Shown one piece after another: positions 15,518 through 22,652 of a DNA stretch of 25,148 bases. A program made the translations under genes and the position numbers. The stretch is taken from assembly GCA_021151685.1 (NCBI GenBank), contig JAGKWS010000057.1, forward strand, positions 1-25,148, given 5' to 3'. Numbering within the stretch: position 1 is the first letter of the stretch; the number at the start of each line of letters is the position of its first letter. Origin of the DNA: Chitinophagaceae bacterium. GTDB lineage: Bacteria > Bacteroidota > Bacteroidia > Chitinophagales > Chitinophagaceae. Below the pieces are notes generated by a model that was not told where the DNA came from, did no database searches, and saw nothing but the letters and a program-made list of their open reading frames with translations.

Positions 15518-15533
15518 AATATGATAGTAACAT

Positions 15534-16508
15534 TTACCAGCCCAGCAGATACGCAAATATCAGTGGGGCTACAATGGTAGCGTCGCTTTCTACAATGAAT
15601 TTTGGGGTGTTGATGTCCAGCTTGCCCCAGGTTATTTTTTCGTTGGGCACGGCACCGCTGTACGAACCGTAAGACGTAGTACTGTCGCTTATCTGGCAGA
15701 AGTAACTCCAGAATGGTACATCGTGCCACTCCAAATCCTGATACATCATAGGCACTACACATATCGGGAAGTCGCCTGCTATGCCACCACCTATCTGGAA
15801 GAAACCTACGCCCTTGCCTGCCGAGTTGTTTCTGTACCAATCGGCCAGCCATACCATGTATTCTATACCGCTCTTCATGGTCGATGCTTTCAGCTCGCCC
15901 TTAATGCAGTAAGACGCAAATATGTTGCCCATGGTGCTGTCTTCCCAACCCGGTACCACTATCGGCAGGTTGCGCTCGGCAGCGGCTATCATCCAGCTAT
16001 GTTTGGGGTCTATTTCATAGTCGGGTTTCATTACCTCGCTCAGCAACAGTTTGTACATATACTCATGCGGGAAATAACGCTCGCCCTTGTCTTCTGCGTC
16101 CTTCCATATCTTGTGTATGTGGCGTTGTATGCGGCGGAAAGCCTCCTCTTCAGGTATGCATGTATCGGTAACACGGTTAAAACCCTGCTCCAGCAGTTCC
16201 CATTCTTCCTTTGGGCTCAGGTCGCGGTAGTTGGGCACCCTTTTGTAGTGGGTATGGGCCACCAGATTCATGATATCTTCTTCGAGGTTGGCACCTGTAC
16301 AGCTTATGATGTCTACCTTTCCGGCGCGTATCATCTCGGCCAGCGAAATACCCAGTTCGGCAGTACTCATGGCACCTGCCAGCGACACCAGCATTTTACC
16401 ACCTTCCATCAGGTGTGTTTCGTAGCCTTTGGCGGCATCTACCAGCGCAGCCGCATTAAAGTGGCGGTAATGGTGCTGTATGAATTGTGAAATAGGACCC
16501 TTTGTCAT
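15534..16508 (-). CDS. Deoxyhypusine synthase family protein lacking the motif lysine
   Basis: 324 residues from the ATG at 16508. The frame extends to 16544, but a promoter box lies inside that extension. NAD-binding signatures of the family are clear: VSLAGAMSTAELG (about 41-53), ISCTGANLEEDI (68-79), WEDSTMGNIF (188-197), IGGGIAGDF (239-247), YGSYSGAVPNEKITWGK (280-296) and ESDATIVAPL (307-316). Classical enzymes move an aminobutyl group from spermidine to eIF5A through a lysine in GGG-x-x-K. Here that position is Gly245, so the lysine-imine chemistry is not supported as such. Bacteria lack eIF5A, and bacterial members are thought to work in polyamine (for example homospermidine) metabolism or other roles. 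It is monocistronic, with its own promoter and terminator. Confidence 0.85.
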   Translation of the reverse strand: MTKGPISQFIQHHYRHFNAAALVDAAKGYETHLMEGGKMLVSLAGAMSTAELGISLAEMIRAGKVDIISCTGANLEEDIMNLVAHTHYKRVPNYRDLSPKEEWELLEQGFNRVTDTCIPEEEAFRRIQRHIHKIWKDAEDKGERYFPHEYMYKLLLSEVMKPDYEIDPKHSWMIAAAERNLPIVVPGWEDSTMGNIFASYCIKGELKASTMKSGIEYMVWLADWYRNNSAGKGVGFFQIGGGIAGDFPICVVPMMYQDLEWHDVPFWSYFCQISDSTTSYGSYSGAVPNEKITWGKLDINTPKFIVESDATIVAPLIFAYLLGW

Positions 16509-16530
16509 ATAACTTATTTTTATCAGGGCG

Positions 16531-16538
16531 CAAAGGTA
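16531..16538 (-). promoter_or_regulatory. -7 box of the deoxyhypusine-synthase-like gene
   Basis: CAAAGGTA on the plus strand reads TACCTTTG on the minus strand, an exact TAnnTTTG match. It lies 22 bp upstream of the ATG at 16508 and inside the longer open frame, which argues against the 16544 start. No clear -33 TTTG was seen. Confidence 0.6.
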
Positions 16539-16667
16539 CACCAATCGGCAGATAGTTATTGCCCGTGGAGTGTGGTAAATAATTTCTTAATTTGGACACA
16601 ATTATTGTTAGTTATCAGTTGGATGTCACCTATCTCCCTGATACTGTAGTAAACACAGGTAAACCAT

Positions 16668-17312
16668 ATGCAAGTATCCCGCACTGCAAAGAAATTTCTA
16701 TGGGCCGGTTTGGCGGTGTTGGCGGTATTTATGGGCTCCGGAGTATACCATTCATTTACCTACCACAACAAAACCGATGGCTTAGATAAATACTTAATGG
16801 CCTATAGGTCTGTAGAGCAGTTTTGGCACCCGCACAAAGATGAACATCGTTTCTCGGTCTCAGATTTGTGGCTATATATGTTGATGTCCCCATACGAAGT
16901 AGATGAAGATTTGGAGACAAGAGGGTTCTCTGCTGTGCAGTATATGGACGAGAGATCGCTGAACCGCTATTGGAGATACCGCTCATCTCAGCGACGACTG
17001 TCGCAATACGAGGTTGGTTACATCAGGTATGCCGACACTATAGCGATTGTTTATCTCTTGTCCGACTTTAGTCACTTCAAAGAAGTTGTAAAGGAGCTGG
17101 CGTCGGAAAGTGACACTAGTTATGTTGTGGTAGATTCTCTGCCCAACGTGAAGATTTATAGAAATGACGGGTATGACCTTGCGGTCTTAGTAAGAGACTA
17201 TGCCAGCAGCAAAGATGACCGCCATCAAATTATGATTACAGAGTGGCAACACCGCGAGTATTTGCATGGCAAAGTGCTGCGATCTTCAAAAGTTTTCCTC
17301 GATGGATATTGA
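16668..17312 (+). CDS. Membrane-anchored protein of unknown function
   Basis: 214 residues with one N-terminal membrane segment or uncleaved signal (about residues 10-28, FLWAGLAVLAVFMGSG). A polar, charged periplasmic or surface domain follows (many Asp, Glu, Arg, Tyr and Ser). No Cys lipobox, repeats or recognised motif are present. It starts 159 bp from the divergent deoxyhypusine-synthase-like gene. No exact promoter box was found, only TTAATTTG near 16587 with one mismatch. The PLP-enzyme gene follows after 97 bp and has its own promoter-like box, so co-transcription is uncertain. Confidence 0.65.
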   Translation: MQVSRTAKKFLWAGLAVLAVFMGSGVYHSFTYHNKTDGLDKYLMAYRSVEQFWHPHKDEHRFSVSDLWLYMLMSPYEVDEDLETRGFSAVQYMDERSLNRYWRYRSSQRRLSQYEVGYIRYADTIAIVYLLSDFSHFKEVVKELASESDTSYVVVDSLPNVKIYRNDGYDLAVLVRDYASSKDDRHQIMITEWQHREYLHGKVLRSSKVFLDGY

Positions 17313-17376
17313 TTTGGAGAAATCACTGTTATTAAAGCATAACCGTCGCTCCCATTCCCCTTTGCCCCCGAAACAC

Positions 17377-17384
17377 TACCTTTA
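17377..17384 (+). promoter_or_regulatory. Probable -7 box of the PLP-enzyme gene
   Basis: TACCTTTA differs from TAnnTTTG only at the last base and lies 25 bp upstream of the ATG at 17410. It falls inside the longer frame that opens at 17266, supporting 17410 as the start. Confidence 0.4.
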
Positions 17385-17409
17385 TACCGTCAACATAAAC
17401 AAGACTTCT

Positions 17410-18630
17410 ATGAGCGATAAGGCTACGCATGGCTTCGATACGGTATGCATCAGGGGCGGGCACACGTCCGAAAGTAACCGGGCACACCTTACTCCCATCT
17501 ATGCATCCAGCACCTATGTGTTCGACAGTGCAGAACAGTCGATGGCTACCTTCCGGGGCGAGGAGAAAGGCTACATTTATGGCCGTTGGGGCAACCCCAC
17601 CATTACCGAGGCCGAGGAGAAGATAGCCTTGCTGGAGGCTTACGGGCTTACAGGTGCCGATGGTGCCCCCCTGCAACTGAAGGCTATTTTGCATGCATCG
17701 GGCATGGCGGCGGTTACTACCATGCTGCTGGCCAATGTAAAGGCAGGGCAGAAGATCATCACCCATTTTTCGCTGTATGGTGGCACACACGAGCTCATAG
17801 AAAAGATACTGCCTACACTGGGTGTACAGGCTATTTTGGTCGATTTTCATAACCCCACTGCGGTAGAAGAGGTATTGAAAACCGAAAAGGACATTGTACT
17901 CATGTATCTGGAAACACCTGCCAACCCTACATTGCAGTGTGTAGACCTCGAAGTACTGTCTACGCTGGGCAAGCAGTATGGGCTTACGGTATGTGTAGAC
18001 AATACTTTTGCCACACCCTACCTGCAGCAGCCATTCCGCTATCAGGTAGACTATGTAATGCACTCTACCACCAAGTTCCTGAACGGGCATGGTACGGCCA
18101 TAGGGGGCATACTGCTGGGGCGCGATGTGGCCCGTATGAGTACCCATGTTACCAAAACACACCGCCTGCTGGGGGGCAACAGCAATGCATTCGATGCCTT
18201 TCTGCTGGTGAATGGTTTGCGCACCTTTGGTTTGCGAATGGAGCGTCATTGCAGCAATGCCGCACAGGTGGCCGATTTTCTGGCGGCACACCCTGCCGTA
18301 GCAAAGGTCAACTATCTGGGCCTTGCCCATCATCCCGATCACCACATAGCCATGAAGCAAATGCGCCATGCGGGGGCAATGATGAGTTTTGAGCTGAAGG
18401 GCGGCTTTGATGCCGGAGTACAGTTCATCAACAAGCTAAAGATGTGTACCAATGCGGTGTCGCTGGGCACCTGCGATACCCTGTTGTCGCATCCGGCATC
18501 TACCACGCACATAGGTGTTGCCCGCGAGCAGCGTTTGCAGTTCGGCATCACCGATGGTCTCATTCGCCTGAGTGTGGGTATAGAAAACGTAGCCGATATT
18601 ATTGCAGATTTGGATCAGGCTATGATGTAG
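17410..18630 (+). CDS. Cys/Met-metabolism PLP-dependent enzyme (trans-sulfuration family)
   Basis: 406 residues, the usual family length, starting MSDKATHGFDT. The frame opens upstream at 17266, but those 48 residues overlap the previous gene, look unrelated to the family and contain the promoter-like box. Signature residues: YGRWGNPT (57-64, Tyr and Arg that bind PLP phosphate of the neighbouring subunit), YGGT (123-126), ETPANP (168-173), VDNTFATP (196-203, Asp197 on the pyridine nitrogen), and STTKFLNGHG (219-228) with the Schiff-base Lys222. LSVGIE near the C-terminus (387-392) binds the substrate carboxylate region. The family covers cystathionine gamma-synthase, cystathionine lyases, methionine gamma-lyase and O-acetylhomoserine sulfhydrylase. 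Gly at 125, where methionine gamma-lyases have Cys, argues against that activity. The exact reaction remains open; sulfur amino acid metabolism is likely. Confidence 0.88.
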   Translation: MSDKATHGFDTVCIRGGHTSESNRAHLTPIYASSTYVFDSAEQSMATFRGEEKGYIYGRWGNPTITEAEEKIALLEAYGLTGADGAPLQLKAILHASGMAAVTTMLLANVKAGQKIITHFSLYGGTHELIEKILPTLGVQAILVDFHNPTAVEEVLKTEKDIVLMYLETPANPTLQCVDLEVLSTLGKQYGLTVCVDNTFATPYLQQPFRYQVDYVMHSTTKFLNGHGTAIGGILLGRDVARMSTHVTKTHRLLGGNSNAFDAFLLVNGLRTFGLRMERHCSNAAQVADFLAAHPAVAKVNYLGLAHHPDHHIAMKQMRHAGAMMSFELKGGFDAGVQFINKLKMCTNAVSLGTCDTLLSHPASTTHIGVAREQRLQFGITDGLIRLSVGIENVADIIADLDQAMM

Positions 18631-18632
18631 GG

Positions 18633-18679
18633 AAATTCCAAATCCCAAAGAGGGAAATCCCAAATTCCAAATTCCAAAG
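18633..18679. repeat. Heptad repeat array AAATTCC/AAATCCC
   Basis: Seven-base units AAATTCC (18633, 18662, 18669), AAATCCC (18640, 18655) and variants (AAAGAGGG at 18647, AAAGTG at 18676) are phased every 7 bp with one 8-bp step, starting 2 bp after the stop of the PLP-enzyme gene. A second small array (TACTATCTACCATCTACCA, about 18709-18727) follows directly before the next gene. Confidence 0.6.
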
Positions 18680-18739
18680 TGATAATAGGTAAAATGACTA
18701 TATACTAAGTACTATCTACCATCTACCAACAACAAAAAA

Positions 18740-19732
18740 ATGAAAGTAGACATCCATACACACATCATGCCCGAGCATATACCCAACTGGTTTCAGAAGT
18801 TTGGGTATGGCGAGTTCATCAGGCTGGAGCATCATAAGCCTTGCTGCGCCCGTATGATAAAGGGCGACAAGGTGTTTCGCGAGATAGAACAAAACTGCTG
18901 GGACCCCGGCACGCGCAAGCAAGAGATGGACCTGACGGGTGTAGACAAGCAGGTGCTGTCTACCATACCTGTATTGTTCAACTATTTTGCCAAACCCGAG
19001 CATGCGCTGGAAACATCGCGTTTCTTCAACGACCATATTGCCCAGTGTTGCGACCATCATCCGCACAACTTCATTGGCCTTGGCACTGTGCCCCTGCAAG
19101 ATGTAGATGTAGCCATCAGGGAAATGGAACGCTGCGTAACCGAGCTAAAGATGCCGGGTATAGAAATAGGCTCTAACATCAATAACAAGAACCTGAGCGA
19201 TCCGTCCTTCTATCCCTTTTGGCAGGCTGCCGAACAACTGGGGTGCAGCATATTTGTACACCCATGGGAGATGATGGGCGAAAACGATATGACCCGCTAC
19301 TGGCTGCCGTGGCTGGTGGGTATGCCCGCCGAAACCAGCCGGGCTATTTGCTCTATGATATTTGGCGGCGTTTTTGAGCGGTTCCCCAAGCTGCGGGTAG
19401 CATTTGCGCATGGCGGTGGTAGCTTCCCGCTCACCATAGGCCGCATAGAGCATGGCTACAATGTGCGCCCCGACCTATGTGCGATAGACAATGCCGTGAA
19501 CCCGCGCGATTACATTGGCCGCTTTTGGATAGATGCCCTGGTACACGACCCCAAGGCACTCGATTTTATTATAGACATTATGGGGCACAACCACATATGT
19601 ATGGGTAGCGATTATCCTTTTCCATTGGGCGAGCATCACCCCGGCAAGCTCATAGAAAGCATGCCCTATGCCCAAGAGTTGAAAGACCAACTGCTGCACC
19701 GCAATGCGCTGCAGTGGCTGGGTATGGTGTAA
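18740..19732 (+). CDS. ACMSD-family metal-dependent decarboxylase/amidohydrolase
   Basis: 330 residues, typical of 2-amino-3-carboxymuconate-6-semialdehyde decarboxylase (ACMSD). That enzyme acts in tryptophan/3-hydroxyanthranilate breakdown and competes with quinolinate and NAD formation. Metal ligands fit the amidohydrolase TIM-barrel: HTH at 6-8 (DIHTHIMPEHIP), FVHPWEM (His174), FAHGGGSFP (His224) and GSDYPFPLGE (Asp291). ACMSD-specific features include VFREIEQNCWD (Arg47), YWLPWLVGMPAETS (tryptophans at 188/191), GRIEHG (Arg235) and IEIGSNINNKNL. The start is the ATG directly after a C/A-rich leader. No other kynurenine-pathway gene is present in the window, so the pathway link is inferred from the family only. 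A terminator follows 20 bp after the stop. Related isoorotate- or salicylate-type decarboxylases are less likely. Confidence 0.87.
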   Translation: MKVDIHTHIMPEHIPNWFQKFGYGEFIRLEHHKPCCARMIKGDKVFREIEQNCWDPGTRKQEMDLTGVDKQVLSTIPVLFNYFAKPEHALETSRFFNDHIAQCCDHHPHNFIGLGTVPLQDVDVAIREMERCVTELKMPGIEIGSNINNKNLSDPSFYPFWQAAEQLGCSIFVHPWEMMGENDMTRYWLPWLVGMPAETSRAICSMIFGGVFERFPKLRVAFAHGGGSFPLTIGRIEHGYNVRPDLCAIDNAVNPRDYIGRFWIDALVHDPKALDFIIDIMGHNHICMGSDYPFPLGEHHPGKLIESMPYAQELKDQLLHRNALQWLGMV

Positions 19733-19752
19733 TGGTAAAAAATTATTCTACA

Positions 19753-19797
19753 GGCTGGCAGTATATCGCAGTGGTATTTTGCCAGCCGTTTTCTTTT
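19753..19797 (+). terminator. Terminator after the ACMSD-family gene
   Basis: GGCTGGCA at 19753-19760 pairs with TGCCAGCC at 19780-19787 across a 19-nt loop, followed by a T-rich tract (GTTTTCTTTT, 19788-19797). Confidence 0.7.
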
Positions 19798-19839
19798 GCA
19801 CAGTAGGGGGGAGAAGGTAAACGCAAGCAGTATATCAGC

Positions 19840-20256
19840 TTACCCCCTGCGGTTGCGCTGCCACTCTTCCATGCGCTCTTTCTCATTTACCGATACCGAT
19901 AGAATGATGCGCCACTGGTTGGCTTTATCCAGCTTCATGGTATAATGGTAGTCGCAACTATAAATAGGGGCACCCAGGCCGTCTTTGTAGTGCCATGTTA
20001 CCTTTACCAGCATAATGCGGGGGGTAAGTTCGCGCTTCATCCACACATCGGCATGTACATGGGCTATACCAAACTGCCGGTAGAAGGTAGCACCCTGATT
20101 GAAAAAGCCCTCCAGCTTGCCGCCATCGGTAAACACCGATGTGGCCTCGTCTGACAGCATGGTGCAGGGTATATGATACATGAACGACAAACCCTTTGTG
20201 TTGTACATCTCCAAAGCCCGTGCGTAATTCTCGAAAAAGGTATTGATGCGCTGCAT
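19840..20256 (-). CDS. NTF2/SnoaL-like small protein
   Basis: 138 residues of the NTF2-like cone fold type. It begins with an N-terminal helix (INTFFENYARALEMYN), followed by MYHIPCTMLSDEATSVF and a helix with GFFNQGATFYRQFGI. Alternating beta strands follow: HVHADVWMKRELTPRIMLVKVTWHY, YSCDYHYTMKL and WRIILSVSVNEKE. Such proteins are cytoplasmic binding or enzyme scaffolds with varied roles, and no catalytic residues can be assigned. It lies alone on the minus strand, with a promoter box about 50 bp upstream and GC-rich repeats in its leader, and diverges from pyrR. The C-terminus (EEWQRNRRG) is basic. Confidence 0.75.
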   Translation of the reverse strand: MQRINTFFENYARALEMYNTKGLSFMYHIPCTMLSDEATSVFTDGGKLEGFFNQGATFYRQFGIAHVHADVWMKRELTPRIMLVKVTWHYKDGLGAPIYSCDYHYTMKLDKANQWRIILSVSVNEKERMEEWQRNRRG

Positions 20257-20276
20257 GATAAGTAGTAATAAAAATG

Positions 20277-20304
20277 TGCGCAGGTGTTGCGCGCAGGATG
20301 CGCA
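20277..20304. repeat. Three GCGCA-core repeats in the leader of the NTF2-like gene
   Basis: GCGCA occurs at 20278-20282, 20291-20295 and 20300-20304. Two copies extend to GCGCAGG, and the outer two sit in the palindrome TGCGCA. The cluster lies between the predicted -7 box (20303-20310) and the ATG at 20256, a place suited to an operator or a small leader hairpin. Function is inferred from position only. Confidence 0.35.
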
Positions 20305-20310
20305 AAATTA
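20303..20310 (-). promoter_or_regulatory. -7 box of the NTF2-like gene
   Basis: CAAAATTA on the plus strand reads TAATTTTG on the minus strand, an exact TAnnTTTG match, giving a leader of about 40 nt before the ATG at 20256. Confidence 0.5.
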
Positions 20311-20366
20311 CCTATTTCGCACATGCAGGATATAGAATGAAAAAACATTTTTACATAGCTAATTCG

Positions 20367-20394
20367 TTTGGTAACGACCCTATCGTTAATTTTG
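20367..20394 (+). promoter_or_regulatory. Promoter of the pyrR-pyrB operon
   Basis: TTTG at 20367-20370 and TAATTTTG at 20387-20394 match the Bacteroidota -33 and -7 elements with a 16-bp gap. The predicted transcript start (about 20400) is only about 14 nt before the TTG start codon at 20414. Confidence 0.6.
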
Positions 20395-20413
20395 GCCCCA
20401 AATAGCACTGGCT

Positions 20414-20956
20414 TTGAAGACCCTGCTCAACAACACCCAACTCGACCTGACGCTACAGCGGCTGGCCCATCAGTTGGTCGAAAATCATACCAACTTTGCC
20501 AATACGGCCATTATTGGTGTGCAACCCCGTGGGGTAGCACTCTCAGATCGCATTATGGTGGCCCTGAAGAAGATAACCCGCAAAAAAGATATAGACTACG
20601 GCTGTCTGGACGTGACTTTTTACCGCGATGATGTGTACAAAACGGGCGACATAGTAGTGCCCAATAAAACCGATATCAACTTTGGTATAGAAGGGCGCAA
20701 AGTGGTGCTGATAGATGATGTACTGTATACGGGCCGTACCATACGCTCGGCCATGGATGCCTTGCTCGACTTTGGCCGGCCATCGTCGGTAGAGCTGCTG
20801 GTGCTGGTAGACCGCCGCTTTAGCCGTGAGCTGCCCATACAGCCCGACTATACCGGCTATACGGTAGATACCATCCTCACGCAAAAGGTAAAGGTATGCT
20901 GGCAGGAACAGGACGGCAAAGACGAGGTAGTACTCATAGATAAGGGCCAACCCTGA
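20414..20956 (+). CDS. pyrR: PyrR, pyrimidine regulator / uracil phosphoribosyltransferase
   Basis: 180 residues, the normal PyrR length. PyrR converts uracil and PRPP to UMP and, in many bacteria, senses UMP/PRPP to control pyr genes. The PRPP loop VVLIDDVLYTGRT is at residues 97-109. Other conserved segments are LNNTQLDLTLQRLAHQLVEN at the N-terminus, IIGVQPRG (33-40), DITFYRDD-like DVTFYRDD (66-73) and LVDRRFSRELPI (131-142). No ATG is available at the N-terminus; the best start is TTG at 20414, which reproduces the conserved beginning and lies just downstream of a good promoter. The pyrB gene follows after 72 bp on the same strand, supporting a role in pyrimidine synthesis. I see no attenuator hairpin upstream or between the genes. 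Confidence 0.92.
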   Translation: MKTLLNNTQLDLTLQRLAHQLVENHTNFANTAIIGVQPRGVALSDRIMVALKKITRKKDIDYGCLDVTFYRDDVYKTGDIVVPNKTDINFGIEGRKVVLIDDVLYTGRTIRSAMDALLDFGRPSSVELLVLVDRRFSRELPIQPDYTGYTVDTILTQKVKVCWQEQDGKDEVVLIDKGQP

Positions 20957-21028
20957 TAACCAGCCACCATTGCCCATACACATACATAACAACAACAAAT
21001 ACAGACCATACTGCCAACAACAAACCAT

Positions 21029-21955
21029 ATGCTTTCAGTAAAACATCTGCTTGGAATCAGGGAATTGACAACCGATGATATCGGGCTCATCTTCAAGACG
21101 GCCGACAACTTCAAGCAGGTATTGCAGCGACCCATCAAAAAGGTGCCATCGCTGCGCGATACTACTGTAGCCAACATATTTTTCGAGAACTCTACCCGCA
21201 CCCGTCTGTCCTTTGAGCTGGCAGAGAAGAGGCTGGGGGCCGATGTGGTGAACTTCTCGGCATCGGGATCATCGGTATCGAAGGGCGAAACCCTGATAGA
21301 TACGGTAAAAAACATTTTGTCTATGAAGGTAGACATGGTGGTGATGCGCCACTCGGCCAGTGGGGCCCCGTGGTTTTTGGCCAACCACATAGGAGCCAGC
21401 ATTGTAAATGCCGGCGATGGCACCAACGAGCACCCTACACAGGCCTTGCTGGATGCCTACTCGATGCGCGAACGGTTGGGCGACCTGAAGGGCAAACACA
21501 TCACCATCATTGGCGACATTATGCACTCGCGTGTGGCACTCAGCAACATTTATTGCCTCAACAAGCTGGGGGCAAAGGTGATGGTGGCTGGCCCGCCCAC
21601 ACTTATACCCAAACACATAGAAACACTGGGTGTGCGTGTAGAGCATAATCTGAAAAAAGCATTGGAATGGTGCGATGTGGCTAATGTACTGCGCATTCAG
21701 CTGGAGCGGCAGCACAAACCCCTCTTCAGTACCCTACGCGAGTATGCACTGTACTATGGCGTAAACAGCGAAATGCTGAACAGCCTTGCCAAAGACATCA
21801 TTATTATGCACCCCGGCCCCATCAACCGTGGGGTAGAGCTGAACTCTGATGTGGCCGATTCGGGGCAATCCATCATATTGGACCAGGTAGAAAATGGCGT
21901 GGCTGTGCGTATGGCAGTCATCTACCTGCTATCGGGCAAGCGCGAGATTGAGTAA
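21029..21955 (+). CDS. pyrB: Aspartate carbamoyltransferase catalytic subunit
   Basis: 308 residues, the standard length for the catalytic chain. It condenses carbamoyl phosphate with aspartate, the committed step of pyrimidine synthesis, in the cytoplasm. The carbamoyl-phosphate motif STRTR is at 55-59 (FFENSTRTRLSFE). The SxSKGET loop with Lys85, which is donated to the neighbouring subunit, is at 82-88. HPTQ is at 135-138 (GDGTNEHPTQALLDAY), the GDI.HSRV segment lies near 162-169, and HPGPINRG is at 261-268. It lies 72 bp behind pyrR across an A/C-rich, unstructured gap and is probably co-transcribed. No pyrI regulatory subunit gene follows; a terminator comes 23 bp after the stop. Confidence 0.96.
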   Translation: MLSVKHLLGIRELTTDDIGLIFKTADNFKQVLQRPIKKVPSLRDTTVANIFFENSTRTRLSFELAEKRLGADVVNFSASGSSVSKGETLIDTVKNILSMKVDMVVMRHSASGAPWFLANHIGASIVNAGDGTNEHPTQALLDAYSMRERLGDLKGKHITIIGDIMHSRVALSNIYCLNKLGAKVMVAGPPTLIPKHIETLGVRVEHNLKKALEWCDVANVLRIQLERQHKPLFSTLREYALYYGVNSEMLNSLAKDIIIMHPGPINRGVELNSDVADSGQSIILDQVENGVAVRMAVIYLLSGKREIE

Positions 21956-21977
21956 AGTTGTCTTGTACCGCAACATA

Positions 21978-22015
21978 AAAAAGGCGATGATGCCCAACGG
22001 TGTCATCGCCTTTTT
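21978..22015. terminator. Bidirectional terminator between pyrB and the cytochrome gene
   Basis: A perfect 13-bp stem (21978-21990 with 22003-22015, GGCGATGA core) encloses a 12-nt loop, with A5 on the left arm and T5 on the right. It suits both convergent transcripts: pyrB ends at 21955 and the cytochrome gene at 22034. Confidence 0.9.
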
Positions 22016-22033
22016 CGTTATCGTGTTTCAACC

Positions 22034-22360
22034 TTAACGGCCACTCATGGTTATGAGGTATTTCAGTATGCGTTCTTCTTTGGCATTGTCCAGCACCATG
22101 CCATTTTTGTTCACTTTGCGCACCATGTCGGGCACTATGCGGCGCCATTCGCTTTCCGGCTCTGAGGTTGGTTTGGCCAGCGCATGGCACGATCCGCAGT
22201 TGGCCTCGTAGAGGGTTTTACCCTCATTCAATTCTGCCAATGTATAGCCCGGAAACTTTGCGGTCATACGGTCTACATCGGTTTGAGAAGGTGTGACCTT
22301 TTTGGCAGTAAAACACCCTGCCATGGCTACAGCGGCCAGTATTACGGTTAGCTTTTTCAT
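22034..22360 (-). CDS. Mono-heme cytochrome c lipoprotein
   Basis: 108 residues from the ATG at 22360. The frame opens at 22402, but the promoter box at 22382-22389 lies inside that extension. The N-terminus is a lipoprotein signal peptide (MKKLTVILAAVAMAG then Cys16), so the mature protein is predicted to be lipid-anchored in the cell envelope. One heme site, CGSCH, is at 55-59 (LYEANCGSCHAL), followed by WRRIVPDMVRK, NGMVLDNAKEERI and a final LITMSGR. The methionine ligand is probably one of the later Met residues. Small single-heme proteins like this usually carry electrons to periplasmic enzymes. No partner oxidoreductase is adjacent, although a di-heme peroxidase lies about 10 kb away in the window. 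Convergent with pyrB. Confidence 0.85.
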   Translation of the reverse strand: MKKLTVILAAVAMAGCFTAKKVTPSQTDVDRMTAKFPGYTLAELNEGKTLYEANCGSCHALAKPTSEPESEWRRIVPDMVRKVNKNGMVLDNAKEERILKYLITMSGR

Positions 22361-22381
22361 GTTATTTGCGTCAGTTCTACC

Positions 22382-22389
22382 CAAATGTA
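22382..22389 (-). promoter_or_regulatory. -7 box of the cytochrome lipoprotein gene
   Basis: CAAATGTA on the plus strand reads TACATTTG on the minus strand (exact TAnnTTTG), 21 bp upstream of the ATG at 22360. A minus-strand TTG at 22410-22412, about 20 bp further upstream, could be the -33 element. Confidence 0.55.
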
Positions 22390-22402
22390 ATGGGATTGTC
22401 AT

Positions 22403-22652
22403 TGCCCGGCAATAGCCTGCGCCGTCAGAAATGTTAGCACCTGTTTAAATTTTGGTCTCGGCACCCGTTTTAGCCCTGTTTTTGTACCCAATTGACGACT
22501 TAACCCACATGTGTGCTTACATGAAAGGAAGAAAGCCCGAAGGGCTACCCCAATAATAGCCCCGGGTGCAACCCGGGGTAGGGTGGATATTGGGCAGTTT
22601 AACCCCGAAGGGGTTGCCCGAAACAAGGTAAATTCGTTTATTTACCAACCTT
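22403..22652. other. Non-coding stretch upstream of the transposase remnant
   Basis: 250 bp. The right part is the left palindrome cluster. The remainder (22413-22530) shows no open frame, promoter box or hairpin that I would call. Confidence 0.4.
22534..22615 (+). repeat. Left cluster of REP-like palindromes
   Basis: Three palindromes: AGCCC-GAA-GGGCT (22534-22546), CCCCGGGT-GCA-ACCCGGGG (22560-22578) and AACCCC-GAA-GGGGTT (22601-22615). Read against the reverse complement of the cluster at 23102-23184, they line up in the same order with similar spacers (ACCCCAATAATAGCCCC versus TCCCCAACGATAGCCCC), so the two clusters form long imperfect inverted flanks around the transposase remnant. Confidence 0.75.

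Noticed and set aside
16509..16544. Longer start for the deoxyhypusine-synthase-like gene
   Set aside because: An exact TAnnTTTG box lies inside it, so the mRNA probably begins downstream of that ATG.
17266..17409. Longer start for the PLP enzyme
   Set aside because: The extension overlaps the previous gene, bears no resemblance to the family N-terminus and contains a promoter-like box.
17332..18369. A 345-codon antisense frame opposite the PLP enzyme
   Set aside because: The sense strand encodes an intact enzyme with all active-site motifs. The antisense translation has no recognisable features.
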